From Fervidibacter canadensis (GTDB lineage Bacteria; Armatimonadota; Fervidibacteria; Fervidibacterales; Fervidibacteraceae), in the NCBI GenBank assembly GCA_041446545.1, contig JBGOEJ010000002.1, positions 180,671 through 244,670 of the forward strand: 64,000 nucleotides of DNA. The letters are read 5' to 3'. The notes beneath the pieces were generated by a model. It ran no database searches. It saw nothing but the letters and a program-made list of their open reading frames with translations, and had not been told where the DNA came from. Below are positions 40,941 through 50,162 of this stretch, piece after piece; position 1 is the stretch's first letter, and each line of letters opens with the position of its first letter. The translations under genes were made by a program, and so were the position numbers.

Positions 40941-42953
40941 TCAAAACCTTGTCCCTCGCACCAGCAAGTAAAGCAAAATGAGCAAGGAAGCCGTGACGAA
41001 GTAAAGGGCATAATTGCGGACGAACCCCGTTTGCACCCGACGCACCCCTTCCCCTAAGCGTGCCGTCAACCAGCCGACGCCGTTAACGATGGCATCAATG
41101 ACGCCCAAATCAAAGCGCCCTGAAAGCCATTCAGCAAAATGGCGGGAAGGGCGCGTGATGAGGGTCGCATATAGTTCGTCCACGAAGTATTTGCCCGCCA
41201 CCAAGCGGTAAAGCCAGGGCAACGCTTGCGCCACCCGCCACAAAGTGCCCGGTTGCCACGCATATGCCCAAAGCGCGACGATGACGCCCAACAATGCCGC
41301 CCCGACCGCCCAAAGCGTCCCTTGCAGCGCTTCCGCTGCTGACGGCTCATGGGTTTCACCCAAGACGGGTTGCAAATAAGTCGGCAGCGCCGTCCAATGC
41401 CCTAAAAAAGCGGGCATCCACAAGACGCTGACGGCAACGGTGCCGACCGCCAACAAACTCATCGGCAGCGTCATGATGGCTGGGCTTTCATGGGCGTGCT
41501 CAAAAAGTTCCGCCTCGCGGGCTTGTCCGTGAAAAACCTTGATGCCCAACCGCACCGTGTAAAACGCTGTCAACATCGCCGTGAACAAACCCAGCGCCCA
41601 AAGCGCCTTCTGCCCTTGGGCGGCATGCAAGATGGCATCCTTGCTAAACAAGCCGCTGGGAATTAACCCTGCCAGCGCTAACCCGCCAATCCAAAAAGTC
41701 AAGGCTGTCGTCGGCATCTTTTTCGCCAGCCCACCCATGCGGCGAATGTCCAAGACATCATGCAAAGCGTGCATCACCGAGCCCGCGCACAAAAAGAGGA
41801 GTGCCTTGAAAAAGGCATGGGTGACGAGGTGATAGATGCCCGCTGCGTAGGCACCGACACCACAAGCAAGGAACATGTAGCCAAGTTGGCTGATGGTGGA
41901 GTAAGCCAAGACGCGCTTGATGTCGTTCTCCACACAACCCATCGTCGCCGCGAAAGTCGCCGTGAACGCGCCGATGACGGCGACGACAAGCAAAGCAACG
42001 GGCGACAATTCAAAGAGGAAATGCAGCCGAGCGACCATGTAAACACCTGCCGTCACCATCGTCGCCGCATGGATGAGGGCACTCACAGGGGTCGGACCCT
42101 CCATCGCATCGGGCAACCAGACATAAAGCGGAAACTGCGCCGACTTACCGACAGCACCCATGAACAGCCCCAAGCAAATCAGCGTCCCAAGGGTGATGCC
42201 GAGGGCTGTCGGGCGGTTAAGGGCGTCTTGCGCCCCAACCTTTCCGCCCCACCAAGGTGTCAAGACCTCGTTGGCATGAAGGGCGCGAGCGATGTCGCCG
42301 AACTCCAGTGTCCCAAAAATCGCCAGCAACGCTAAGGTGGCGACGAAGAAACCAAAGTCCCCGAAGCGGGTAACGAGGAAGGCTTTCCGCCCCGCTTCCG
42401 CTGCCCGCTCGCGGGTGAACCAGAAACTGATGAGGGCGAAAGAGCAAAAGCCGACACCCTCCCAACCGATAAACATCACCGCCAAGTTGCCCCCCAGCAC
42501 CAACAGCAGCATGAAGAAGACGAACAAGTTGAGCAGGGCAAAATAGCGGCTGAATTCCTCCTCGTTTGCCATGTAGCCGACGGAGTAAAGGTGGATGAGG
42601 AAACTGACGCCCGAAACCGTCAACGCCATCGTCAAAGAGAGAGGGTCAAGGAGTAGGGTGAAAGGGAGGCGGACAGGTCCAGCGTCCAGCCACGAAAAAA
42701 CATAAACGCTCATCGCCCGTTGGGCGAAAGGAAGGCTGAGGTTCATCGCCAGCAGATAAAGGGCAGCCAGAAAAGCCCCCGCTATTGCCCCGCAGGCGAT
42801 ACAAGCGACGACCCCTCGCAGCAGCCGTCGCCCCCACAACCCGTTGATGGCAAAGCCTGCGAAAGGGAGCGCCAACACCAGCAACACCGCTGACCAATCT
42901 TCCACCGAACCCTTCAAGACCGACCAAGCCATCGCTTCGTGCGTGCCTGCCAT
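40941..42953 (-). CDS. nuoL: NADH-quinone oxidoreductase subunit L
   Basis: Distal proton-pumping antiporter-like subunit of complex I; 670 residues, about 16 helices. Typical NuoL elements: FVFFMLLLVLGGNLAVMFIGWEGVGFCSFALISFWFT, the GKSAQFPLYVWLPDAMEGPTPVSALIHAATMVTAGVYMVAR core with the key lysine, and YSTISQLGYMFLACGVGAYAAGIYHLVTHAFFKALLFLCAGSVMHAL. The C-terminal lateral helix is present. It follows nuoK by 12 bases. nuoM and nuoN are not downstream (holA is), and nuoA-I are absent, so the complex I genes must be split in this genome. Confidence 0.95.
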   Translation of the reverse strand: MAGTHEAMAWSVLKGSVEDWSAVLLVLALPFAGFAINGLWGRRLLRGVVACIACGAIAGAFLAALYLLAMNLSLPFAQRAMSVYVFSWLDAGPVRLPFTLLLDPLSLTMALTVSGVSFLIHLYSVGYMANEEEFSRYFALLNLFVFFMLLLVLGGNLAVMFIGWEGVGFCSFALISFWFTRERAAEAGRKAFLVTRFGDFGFFVATLALLAIFGTLEFGDIARALHANEVLTPWWGGKVGAQDALNRPTALGITLGTLICLGLFMGAVGKSAQFPLYVWLPDAMEGPTPVSALIHAATMVTAGVYMVARLHFLFELSPVALLVVAVIGAFTATFAATMGCVENDIKRVLAYSTISQLGYMFLACGVGAYAAGIYHLVTHAFFKALLFLCAGSVMHALHDVLDIRRMGGLAKKMPTTALTFWIGGLALAGLIPSGLFSKDAILHAAQGQKALWALGLFTAMLTAFYTVRLGIKVFHGQAREAELFEHAHESPAIMTLPMSLLAVGTVAVSVLWMPAFLGHWTALPTYLQPVLGETHEPSAAEALQGTLWAVGAALLGVIVALWAYAWQPGTLWRVAQALPWLYRLVAGKYFVDELYATLITRPSRHFAEWLSGRFDLGVIDAIVNGVGWLTARLGEGVRRVQTGFVRNYALYFVTASLLILLYLLVRGTRF

Positions 42954-42965
42954 CTTCCTTCACCC

Positions 42966-43277
42966 TTAGCCTTTCAGCAAGTTGGCACGGTCTACATCAA
43001 TGCTGCCTTTGAGCCGAAAGAGGGCGACGATAATCGCCAAGCCGACAGCGACTTCGGCAGCGGCTAAGGTCATCGTGAAAAAGACGAAAATTTGCCCGTC
43101 CAAATTGTCATGGGCACGGGAAAAAGCGACCAAGGCTAAATTGGCGGCATTGAGCATCAACTCCACGCTCATAAAGATGACGATGATGTTGCGTTTCGTC
43201 AAAACGCCTAAGATACCGAGGCTGAACAGGATGCCGCTGAGAGCAATGACCCAATTGAGCGGGATGCCCGTTTCCAA
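42966..43277 (-). CDS. nuoK: NADH-quinone oxidoreductase subunit K
   Basis: Small complex I membrane subunit, 103 residues, three helices; NuoK carries two glutamates important for proton translocation, seen here in FMSVELMLNAANLALVAF and FTMTLAAAEVAVGLAIIVALF. The longer open frame into nuoJ would give a basic, non-membrane N-terminus. Start is TTG at 43277, nine bases after AAGGAGGG, which gives the expected length. It begins one base past the nuoJ stop codon. Confidence 0.93.
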   Translation of the reverse strand: METGIPLNWVIALSGILFSLGILGVLTKRNIIVIFMSVELMLNAANLALVAFSRAHDNLDGQIFVFFTMTLAAAEVAVGLAIIVALFRLKGSIDVDRANLLKG

Positions 43278-43278
43278 A

Positions 43279-43785
43279 CTACGCTCCCTCCTTCGGCTGC
43301 TTTGCCATAACGACGACCCCCACCATCCCGATGAGCAAGATGAGGGAAGCGATTTCAAAGGCGACGAGATGCTTGGTGAAAAGGAGGCGACTTAAATCTT
43401 TCAGCGCCACCAGTTGCAACGGGTCTGTCCGCCAGCGCAAAAGGACCGAAAGCCCGACCGCCACCATCACGACCGCGATGCCGCCGCAGACGAAAAGCCC
43501 CGCCGTCCATTGACGCGGCAATGGGTCGGCGCCGAATTCGTCCCGCCGCAAATTCAGGAGCATGATGACGAACAAAAAGAGCACCATGATGGCGCCCGCA
43601 TAAACGATGACTTGCACGACCGCCAGAAATTCAGCGCCCGACATCAAGTAAATGGCGGCGACGCAAAAGAGCGTCAGGACGAGATACAAGACGCTATGGA
43701 CAGGGTTGGGCGTCGCTAACATACCCAACGCCCCCAACACGCTCAACACTGCCACCAGCAAAAATAAACCCTTCAGCCACACCAC
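43279..43785 (-). CDS. nuoJ: NADH-quinone oxidoreductase subunit J
   Basis: Complex I membrane subunit, 168 residues, five helices. Family features: NPVHSVLYLVLTLFCVAAIYLMSGAEFLAVVQVIVYAGAIMVLFLFVIMLLNL. The open frame extends 108 codons upstream into low-complexity arginine-rich sequence and is not coding there; GTG at 43785, six bases after GGAGG, is chosen (GTG at 43782 also possible). It leads a nuoJKL trio. The gap up to 43968, divergent from the zinc-ribbon gene, holds a 6-bp hairpin (43905-43919) and no clear promoter. Confidence 0.9.
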   Translation of the reverse strand: MVWLKGLFLLVAVLSVLGALGMLATPNPVHSVLYLVLTLFCVAAIYLMSGAEFLAVVQVIVYAGAIMVLFLFVIMLLNLRRDEFGADPLPRQWTAGLFVCGGIAVVMVAVGLSVLLRWRTDPLQLVALKDLSRLLFTKHLVAFEIASLILLIGMVGVVVMAKQPKEGA

Positions 43786-43904
43786 AAATCGCCTCCGCTT
43801 GGCGGCTATCATCAAGGTAGTCTCAGTGTGACCTCGTTGGATGCAAGGGAGCAGGGTTTCTGAACTTCGCCGCATAAGTGTAGCGCAGGGACTTGGGATG
43901 CCAT

Positions 43905-43919
43905 CTTGCCTTTGGCAAG
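43905..43919. repeat. Intergenic hairpin CTTGCC-TTT-GGCAAG
   Basis: Perfect 6-bp inverted repeat with a 3-base loop in the divergent promoter region between nuoJ and the zinc-ribbon gene. One of the small intergenic palindromes of this window. Confidence 0.45.
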
Positions 43920-43967
43920 GCAGAATTTGGGTTGCCATCGCAAAGGTTAGGGCAAGGATGGTGATGG

Positions 43968-44756
43968 ATGATGGCGGCAACGCCGACCGTTCGTTGTCCT
44001 CACTGTGGAAGGGACAATCGCTCAGGCGCCCGTTTCTGCGCCGGCTGTGGCAAACCGTTAGCCGAGACAGCCTCGCCCCGCTCGGACATTTCCCCTGCCC
44101 CCGCTGTGGCAAAAGAAGAAGCCGCCAAAGCCGCCCAGAAACTTTGGGACATCACCAAAACGGTCGTGACGATAGGAGGGCGAACGGCGTGGCAGGAATT
44201 GACCGACCCGCCTGCCGCTTTGGACGGGACGGTCACGGAACGCTTTGAGGTAGAAGCCATCACGCCCCCCAACGAACCCGCCTTCTGGGTTTTCGTGGCG
44301 TCGGTCATCGTCTTGGCGGTCTTTGCGTTGGCAGGTCACTGGTTTTTCCCTTTCGTGGCGACGGTTGTCACCCTCGTCCTTTCTTGGCTGCGATGGAAGC
44401 GCCCCTTTTTCAGCCCGTTGGCGTTGAAAGGGTTGCTGTCGCTTTTGGGCAAACCTGCCCAAGTGCCCAGCGCCTACTTGAAAGTGCAAGCGCCGACGGG
44501 CGAAGTGCAAGTGAGCCTCATCGGCGAGCGACAAGGTGAATTGCCTCAAGTCGGTGACCGCCTTCGCCTTTGGGGCATCTACGAAGACAAAGCCATGACG
44601 AAGTTGCGGGCATGGAAGGTGCAACGCATAGACGAAGCGGGTCAACCGAAAGGCGAACCTTGTCAAGTGCCCCGCTTGTTTCCCTTCGTCCCTGCCCTCT
44701 TCTTCGCCTCGCTGGCGTTGACCCTTTTGGGATGGTTGCTTTCGTTGTGGAGGTGA
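43968..44756 (+). CDS. Zinc-ribbon membrane protein of unknown function
   Basis: A 262-residue protein. N-terminal double zinc knuckle CPHCGRDNRSGARFCAGCG (residues 10-28), a short low-complexity A/S/P stretch, then two hydrophobic helices in tandem (about 102-140), a soluble segment with SLIGERQGELPQVGDRLRLWGIYEDKAMTKLRAWKVQRID that looks like an OB/beta-barrel-type fold, and a C-terminal membrane helix. Such zinc-ribbon membrane proteins are common in thermophiles and not characterised. It ends five bases before the aldehyde dehydrogenase gene and probably shares its transcript. Confidence 0.78.
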   Translation: MMAATPTVRCPHCGRDNRSGARFCAGCGKPLAETASPRSDISPAPAVAKEEAAKAAQKLWDITKTVVTIGGRTAWQELTDPPAALDGTVTERFEVEAITPPNEPAFWVFVASVIVLAVFALAGHWFFPFVATVVTLVLSWLRWKRPFFSPLALKGLLSLLGKPAQVPSAYLKVQAPTGEVQVSLIGERQGELPQVGDRLRLWGIYEDKAMTKLRAWKVQRIDEAGQPKGEPCQVPRLFPFVPALFFASLALTLLGWLLSLWR

Positions 44757-44761
44757 CGGAG

Positions 44762-46285
44762 ATGGCGTTCAAAGAAGGCAACCGATACAAGTTGCTCATC
44801 GCAGGCGAGTGGCGCATTTCGCACGGCGCCGAAGGGCACGAAAATGTCAACCCGACGACCGGTGAAGTGATGGGCATCGTCCCCGAAGCGACGGAGGAAG
44901 AAATCCGCAAAGCCGTCCAAAGTGCCGCTGAGGCTTTTTGGCAATGGCGACAAATCCCGACGGACATCCGAATGAAATTGGGACTGCGCCTTGCGGAGTT
45001 GTTGGAAGAGCAGCGGGAAAACTTGGTTCGCACCATCAGCACGGAGATGGGAAAAACCCGCTACGACGCCCACTTGGACATCAACGAAGCCGTCGGCGTC
45101 ACCCAAGTCGTCGCTCCGATGGCGGTCAGCATGACAGGCAAAACCTACACCAACATCGTCGCTAACTTGGCGATGGAGAGCCGAGTAGAGCCACGCGGTG
45201 TCGTCGCTCTCATCACACCTTTCAATTTCCCCATCGCTATCCCGACGGCGCACATCGTTGCCGCTTTGATGACGGGCAACACCGTCGTTTGGAAACCTGC
45301 GCCTGAAGTGCCTGAATGTGCCCAAGGGTTGGCGACTTTGGTCTTGCAAGCGATGGAGGATACCGAGCGTCGCTACAAAGTGCGGTTGCCTCGGGGTATT
45401 TTCAACATGGTGCTGGGCGATGCCACAGCGGGCGAAGGGCTCATCCGCCAACCAGCGGTGCAAACCGTTTCCTTCACCGGCTCTAAAGTCGTCGGCGACC
45501 ATGTGGACAGTGTCGCCAGTGCTTTGGGCAAAAAGGTCATCAAGGAAGTCGGTGGCATCAACCAACACTACATTGACGCCGCCGCCGATTTGCGCGCCGC
45601 CGCTATCCAAGTCCTTTACGCCAAAACCATCACCAACGGACAGCGCTGCACTTCCGTTCAGGAAGCGTTGGTGCACGAACGGGTTTACGACGAATTCAAG
45701 GTTGTCTTGCTGTCGCTGGCGAACAATGTCGTGATGGGCGATCCCCTTTCGGAGGTCGTTTGGCGAGCGGATCAAGCGCCTGATCAATTCGGCTTGGGTC
45801 CGCTTGTCAGCGCCAAACAATTCGCCCGCGCCAAAGAGTTGCTGGAGCGGGAATTGGCAGATGGGGCGATGGTGCTTTATCGGGGTGAGGTGCCCGAGGG
45901 ATTGCGGCAAGGCTTCTTTTTCCCCCTCACCATCTTGGAGAGCGACCGAAAAGACGACACCTTAGCGCGCGAGGAAATTTTCGCTCCCGTCTTGGTGTTG
46001 CGGAAGGTGACGGGCATCCACGAGGCGATAGAACTCATCAATGATCAGCGCATCGGCATCGTCGCTTGCATCCACACCCGCGACATGGACATCGCCGAAT
46101 TTTTCGTCCAGAGCGTCTTGCGCACCCGCGTGGATGTCAACCGACACGGGACAGGCGCTCTTTGGGGCACCAAATTCGGCGGGGATCGGGGGAGCGGTTC
46201 GGGCAACCCTTCGTTGGACAGCGAGATGGTTTACCACTATGTGCTTTGGAAGACGGTCTATCGCGCCTACACACCGCCGCAGTGA
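44762..46285 (+). CDS. NAD(P)-dependent aldehyde dehydrogenase
   Basis: A 507-residue ALDH-superfamily enzyme oxidising an aldehyde to a carboxylate. Key features: GVVALITPFNFPIAIPTAHIVAALMTGNTVVWKPA (NAD-binding), FTGSKVVGDHV, the glutamate in KEVGGINQHYIDAAADL, and the catalytic cysteine in NGQRCTSVQEALV. Compared with common ALDHs, substitutions near LELGG are noticeable; similarity to GAPN or succinate-semialdehyde subfamilies is uncertain. The start is the ATG at 44762, behind GGAGGTGA. The longer frame upstream runs inside the zinc-ribbon gene. No other pathway gene is adjacent. Confidence 0.88.
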   Translation: MAFKEGNRYKLLIAGEWRISHGAEGHENVNPTTGEVMGIVPEATEEEIRKAVQSAAEAFWQWRQIPTDIRMKLGLRLAELLEEQRENLVRTISTEMGKTRYDAHLDINEAVGVTQVVAPMAVSMTGKTYTNIVANLAMESRVEPRGVVALITPFNFPIAIPTAHIVAALMTGNTVVWKPAPEVPECAQGLATLVLQAMEDTERRYKVRLPRGIFNMVLGDATAGEGLIRQPAVQTVSFTGSKVVGDHVDSVASALGKKVIKEVGGINQHYIDAAADLRAAAIQVLYAKTITNGQRCTSVQEALVHERVYDEFKVVLLSLANNVVMGDPLSEVVWRADQAPDQFGLGPLVSAKQFARAKELLERELADGAMVLYRGEVPEGLRQGFFFPLTILESDRKDDTLAREEIFAPVLVLRKVTGIHEAIELINDQRIGIVACIHTRDMDIAEFFVQSVLRTRVDVNRHGTGALWGTKFGGDRGSGSGNPSLDSEMVYHYVLWKTVYRAYTPPQ

Positions 46286-46302
46286 AAGCGCCATCGGCGA
46301 AC

Positions 46303-47277
46303 TCATCGCCCGCTGCGCATTCTCCGCTCCCGTTTTCGGAAGAGTTCCATCAGTGGCAAAAGGGGCGATTCACCGGGGACGACTTCCGCAAAATCCACCC
46401 GCAATTGGGTGAGCAATTGACGACGCCGCTGCCATTCCGCTCCCAAGCGTTGTTGCCATCGCTCCACTTGTTGCGGCGTCCGCAAATCCAGCCATCGTTC
46501 CTCGCCTGTCTCCAAATCGCGGAACCGAACGATGCCCAAAGGCGCCAAGGAACGCTCCCGCCGATCTTGCAGGATGAGCACCAAGACTTCGTGGCGTGCC
46601 GCCAATTTTTTAAGCGCCCCTTCGTAATCGCGGGCATGGAAATCGCTGAGCAGGAAGATGAGGCTACGGCGCCGACGGGTGATGCGCCGCAAAAATTCCA
46701 GGGCGTTAGCGATGTCCGTCCCTTGCCCTTGGGGACGGGTAAAGAGCAACTCACGGATGAGCCGATAGGCATGACGGATGCCTTTGCGGGGCGGGATGAA
46801 TTTCTCCACGCGGTCAGTAAAGAGCAACAAGCCGACACGGTCGTTGCTGCGGATGGCTGCCAGAATCAGCGCCGCCGCCACCTCCGCCGCCAATTCGCTC
46901 TTGAGTTTCCCTTGCGTGCCGAAAAGCAACGAGGGGCTGATGTCCACGACAAGGAAAACCCGTAGTTCCCGTTCGTGGCGAAACTTTTTGACGAAGGGTT
47001 TGCCCATGCGGGCAGTAACATTCCAGTCAATCGTCCGCACATCGTCGCCGGGCTGATACTCCCGCACCTCCTCAAACTCCAACCCTTGTCCCTTGAAGAT
47101 GCTCTCGTAAGCGCCCAAAAACATTTCGCTGACTAGCCGCCGTAACTTCATCTCCAGCCGACGCACCCGCTTCAAAATTTCGGCGGGTGAAGGCGGTGGC
47201 GCCATCGCCAACGCTTGCTCTCCATCGCCCCATCGGTTCAGCCAAGCCTGCAATTTTTCCTTGAGCATCGTGAGCAT
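46303..47277 (-). CDS. DUF58-family protein
   Basis: A 324-residue DUF58 protein, vWA-like. Conserved elements: EFEEVREYQPGDDVRTIDWNVTARMGKPFVKKF (DUF58 signature), VFLVVDISPSLLFGT (MIDAS-like DxSxS), and LIFLLSDFHARDYEGALKKLAARHEVLVL. In many bacteria DUF58 and MoxR ATPase genes sit together and are thought to aid cofactor insertion or protein complex assembly. Here a Uma2 gene separates them. No membrane segment. It converges with the aldehyde dehydrogenase gene, 17 bases apart. Confidence 0.9.
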   Translation of the reverse strand: MLTMLKEKLQAWLNRWGDGEQALAMAPPPSPAEILKRVRRLEMKLRRLVSEMFLGAYESIFKGQGLEFEEVREYQPGDDVRTIDWNVTARMGKPFVKKFRHERELRVFLVVDISPSLLFGTQGKLKSELAAEVAAALILAAIRSNDRVGLLLFTDRVEKFIPPRKGIRHAYRLIRELLFTRPQGQGTDIANALEFLRRITRRRRSLIFLLSDFHARDYEGALKKLAARHEVLVLILQDRRERSLAPLGIVRFRDLETGEERWLDLRTPQQVERWQQRLGAEWQRRRQLLTQLRVDFAEVVPGESPLLPLMELFRKRERRMRSGR

Positions 47278-47316
47278 CGTCGTTTGCCCCTTCCTGTGAG
47301 AAAGGCGTTGACGAAT

Positions 47317-47955
47317 TCACCGTCGCCCCCGACGCATCCAACGCAACGCCTCGCTAACTTTGGGCAACGGCTCTTGCCACAACCAATCCACCTTCAACTT
47401 GAAGCCTTTCAACACTACACTGCGGTAAATGCCTTTGGCGTCGGGTGTTCGTCGTTGAAACCGACCGTCGTCGCCCAAGACGAAAAAGTCCGCCCGCTTG
47501 TTGATGGGGTCAATGAGCCAGTATTCTTGAACGCCGTCCAGTTCGTATTCGGCAAACTTTGCCCCCCTGTCCCTCAGCCAACTCTCTTCCGAGACGATTT
47601 CCACGATCAAATCGGCGGCGCCGTCCAAGTAAGTTTCCCGAAGGCGGTCAAGGTGCTCCTTGAGCACGACGAGCAAATCGGGCTCCCGAACCCGCTGGGA
47701 TTTGGGCAGACGCATCGCAAAAGGCGCCGCCAAAACGATGCCCAAGTCATACAACTCCACGAAGAAGCGGATCAACGCATACAAGAAGCCGAAGATATCC
47801 TGATGCTGGTAACTGGCGGGCGACAACACAATCACCTCCCCATCTTCCCATTCCGCCCAGACATCTTCGTCCAGCCACGCCAGAAACTCGTCCAAACTCA
47901 TCCGCTCCTTCGGCGGTTTGACAAGGGTCGTAAGGTCAACTCTGCTGACCGCCAT
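47317..47955 (-). CDS. Uma2-family (DUF820) protein
   Basis: A 212-residue Uma2 protein with PD-(D/E)XK core: MSLDEFLAWLDEDVWAEWEDGEVIV, then REPDLLVVLKEH, DLIVEIVSEESWLRDRGAKFAEYELDGVQEYWLIDP, and the C-terminal strand IYRSVVLKGFKLKVDWLW. The catalytic-like Asp, Glu and Lys positions are present. It lies between the MoxR and DUF58 genes on the same strand (78 bases after MoxR; 39 bases before DUF58). Uma2 genes seem to insert freely among genes, so an operonic role cannot be assumed. Confidence 0.87.
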   Translation of the reverse strand: MAVSRVDLTTLVKPPKERMSLDEFLAWLDEDVWAEWEDGEVIVLSPASYQHQDIFGFLYALIRFFVELYDLGIVLAAPFAMRLPKSQRVREPDLLVVLKEHLDRLRETYLDGAADLIVEIVSEESWLRDRGAKFAEYELDGVQEYWLIDPINKRADFFVLGDDGRFQRRTPDAKGIYRSVVLKGFKLKVDWLWQEPLPKVSEALRWMRRGRR

Positions 47956-48033
47956 CGTCCCTCACCTCCGACAGGAGGCTTTCAACGGCGACTTTTCGTC
48001 CCTGCGACGCCCGAAAGCGATGATTGAAATCGG

Positions 48034-49035
48034 TCATGGGACAGGGATTTTTCGCAGGATGCGGTCAATGACCCATTCGGTCGTGATTTCCTCGGCTTCC
48101 GCTTCATAACTGAGGATGATGCGGTGGCGCAAGACATCGGGGGCGATGGCGTGGATGTCGTCGGGCAAGACATAGCCCCGACGGCGCAAAAACGCCATCG
48201 CTTTCGCCGCCAGCGCCAGATAAATCGTCGCTCGCGGTGACGCCCCATACTCAATCATCCCGTTGAGGTCGCCGATGCCGTAGCCTTTGGGGTCACGGGT
48301 CGCCGCCACTAAATCCACGATGTAGCGTGCCAGTTTCTCGTCCAAATAGATTTGCCGAACCAGTTTTCTCGCCGCCAAAACTTCCTGCGTCGTCGCCACC
48401 TGCCGAACCCAAGGCACTTCTTCACCTGCCATCCGCCTCAGGATTTCCAACTCTTCGTCTTTGCTCGGGTAAGTGACCTTGAGTTTGAGCATGAAGCGAT
48501 CCACTTGCGCTTCGGGAAGCGGGTAGGTGCCCTCGTGCTCAATAGGGTTTTGCGTCGCCATAACCAAAAAGGGTTCGTCCAACCGAAAGGTTTGCTCGCC
48601 GATGGTCACTTGCCGCTCCTGCATCGCCTCCAAAAGCGCTGATTGGACTTTAGCAGGGGCTCGGTTGATTTCGTCGGCGAGGATGATGTTGGCGAAGATG
48701 GGACCTTTTTTCGGCGTGAAAGTGCCTGTCCGCTGGTCGTAGACCATCGTCCCGATGATGTCAGCGGGTAAAAGGTCGGGCGTAAACTGGATGCGTTGGA
48801 ACTTGGCGTCCAAAGTTTCGGCAAGACAACGCACCGCCATCGTCTTCGCCAACCCCGGCACGCCTTCCACGAGGACATGACCATCCGCCAATAGCCCGAC
48901 CAGCAAGCGTTCAACCAGGTAGCGTTGCCCGACGATGACCCTGCTAATCTCGTTGATGATGCGTTCAGTGAATGCACTGGCTTCATGGATGCGCTCCGAA
49001 AGGCGCTGAATGTCGTCGTAAGTCATCATCGTCAT
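48034..49035 (-). CDS. MoxR-family AAA+ ATPase
   Basis: A 333-residue MoxR ATPase, normal length. Walker A GVPGLAKTM (58-66; the family has Ala-Lys-Thr where many AAA+ have Gly-Lys-Ser/Thr), Walker B NIILADEINRAPAKVQSALLEAMQERQVTIG, sensor 1 FLVMATQNPIEHEGTYPLPEAQVDRFMLKL, sensor 2 GASPRATIYLALAAKAMAFLRRRGYV. The start is ATG at 49035, behind AAGGAGG; upstream in-frame codons give an unlikely N-terminus. MoxR ATPases act with vWA-type partners such as DUF58 for chaperone-like assembly. Confidence 0.93.
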   Translation of the reverse strand: MTMMTYDDIQRLSERIHEASAFTERIINEISRVIVGQRYLVERLLVGLLADGHVLVEGVPGLAKTMAVRCLAETLDAKFQRIQFTPDLLPADIIGTMVYDQRTGTFTPKKGPIFANIILADEINRAPAKVQSALLEAMQERQVTIGEQTFRLDEPFLVMATQNPIEHEGTYPLPEAQVDRFMLKLKVTYPSKDEELEILRRMAGEEVPWVRQVATTQEVLAARKLVRQIYLDEKLARYIVDLVAATRDPKGYGIGDLNGMIEYGASPRATIYLALAAKAMAFLRRRGYVLPDDIHAIAPDVLRHRIILSYEAEAEEITTEWVIDRILRKIPVP

Positions 49036-49091
49036 GATGGCTTTGCCTCCTTCATGGCAGGGTGAAACTGGCGCAATTTTAGCGGCGCCTT

Positions 49092-50162
49092 TCATCCCAC
49101 CGTTATGCCCAACCAGTGCCGATACACTTCCTCGCAAAGGCGGATGTCGGTAAGGGCATCGTCTCCGGGCGAGCGGAAGGGTTCACCCGTTTGAAGGCAG
49201 TGGACGAAGTGTTCTGCCTCTCGCTTGTATGCCCATGACCATCGCTCTTTAGGCAATGGGCGCAGAAACTCATGTCGCTGCCCGCCGAAGTAAACCTCCA
49301 CTTCGCCCGGTTGATTGCGCAACAGCAACGGAGGCGACCAAAGATGAACCCAACCGTCCTCAAAGTAAACCTGCGTGTGTTCATCCCAACGATGAAACGA
49401 AAGCGATCCCGTTTCTAAGACGACCCGAACACCTGCCACCCGCAAAACGACGATGCCTGTATAGCCGTCGGCATCCAAGTCTACCGCCACGACTTGCGCC
49501 TCTGCGCCGGCGTCCAAAAGCCACCGAACCCAGTTGAAAGCATGGACATACTGCTGCAGAAAGCCGATGTATCGCCCCCCATGTTCGTCGGGGAGCCAAG
49601 ACGGTTTGATGGTGGGTGAAGGAGGAGCGGGCTCATCGGTCGTGACAAAAGGCGTATCCAAGCCGCAAATCCAATCGCCACCAAAGTAATGCAAGCGCCC
49701 TAAAGTGATGCGTCCCAACTCGCCCGTTTGCCGAAATCGGCTCACCCATTCCTTCGCCAACTCGTAACCGGCATCGTAGCGCTTCATGTAGGCGACCATC
49801 AACGGCGCTCCTGTTTTGCGGGAAGCGTTCAAAATTCTCTCCGCTTGCTCCACGCTGACCGCCATCGGCTTTTCCATGAACACGGGCTTTCCTGCCAGTA
49901 AAGCATCGCGGGCAATTTCGCCTTGAGCGGCATAACTGGCGGAGACGGCGACAGCATCCACTTCAGGGTCGGCAATCAACTCGGAGTGATGGCGATAAAC
50001 TTTCGGGACGCCAAAGCGTTGGGCGACCAACTCGCCCAACTTGGGACGCATTTCTGCCAGCGCCACAAGGCGACAATTGGGCAGGCTGGCGAAGTTGGGC
50101 AAATGCACCTTCTGTGCCATGAATCCCGCCCCGACATAACCCAACCGCACGACGCCTTTCAC
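49092..50162 (-). CDS. Gfo/Idh/MocA-family oxidoreductase
   Basis: A 356-residue NAD(P)-dependent sugar or inositol dehydrogenase-type enzyme. N-terminal Rossmann domain RLGYVGAGFMAQKVHLPNFASLPNCRLVALAEMRPKLGELVAQRFGV, then the family motif GKPVFMEKPMAVSVEQAERIL. C-terminal beta-sandwich domain. Start GTG at 50162 behind AAGGGGGC, overlapping the stop of the bd-like gene (GTGA). Substrate unknown; the conserved EKP lysine is present. Odd neighbour for a respiratory gene, so it may be an accidental operon. Confidence 0.88.
   Translation of the reverse strand: MKGVVRLGYVGAGFMAQKVHLPNFASLPNCRLVALAEMRPKLGELVAQRFGVPKVYRHHSELIADPEVDAVAVSASYAAQGEIARDALLAGKPVFMEKPMAVSVEQAERILNASRKTGAPLMVAYMKRYDAGYELAKEWVSRFRQTGELGRITLGRLHYFGGDWICGLDTPFVTTDEPAPPSPTIKPSWLPDEHGGRYIGFLQQYVHAFNWVRWLLDAGAEAQVVAVDLDADGYTGIVVLRVAGVRVVLETGSLSFHRWDEHTQVYFEDGWVHLWSPPLLLRNQPGEVEVYFGGQRHEFLRPLPKERWSWAYKREAEHFVHCLQTGEPFRSPGDDALTDIRLCEEVYRHWLGITVG

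Noticed and set aside
43786..44112. Long N-terminal extension of nuoJ
   Set aside because: The upstream 108 codons give an Arg/Cys/Ser-rich non-membrane peptide and cross the hairpin; GTG at 43785 has a proper ribosome site and gives the family length.
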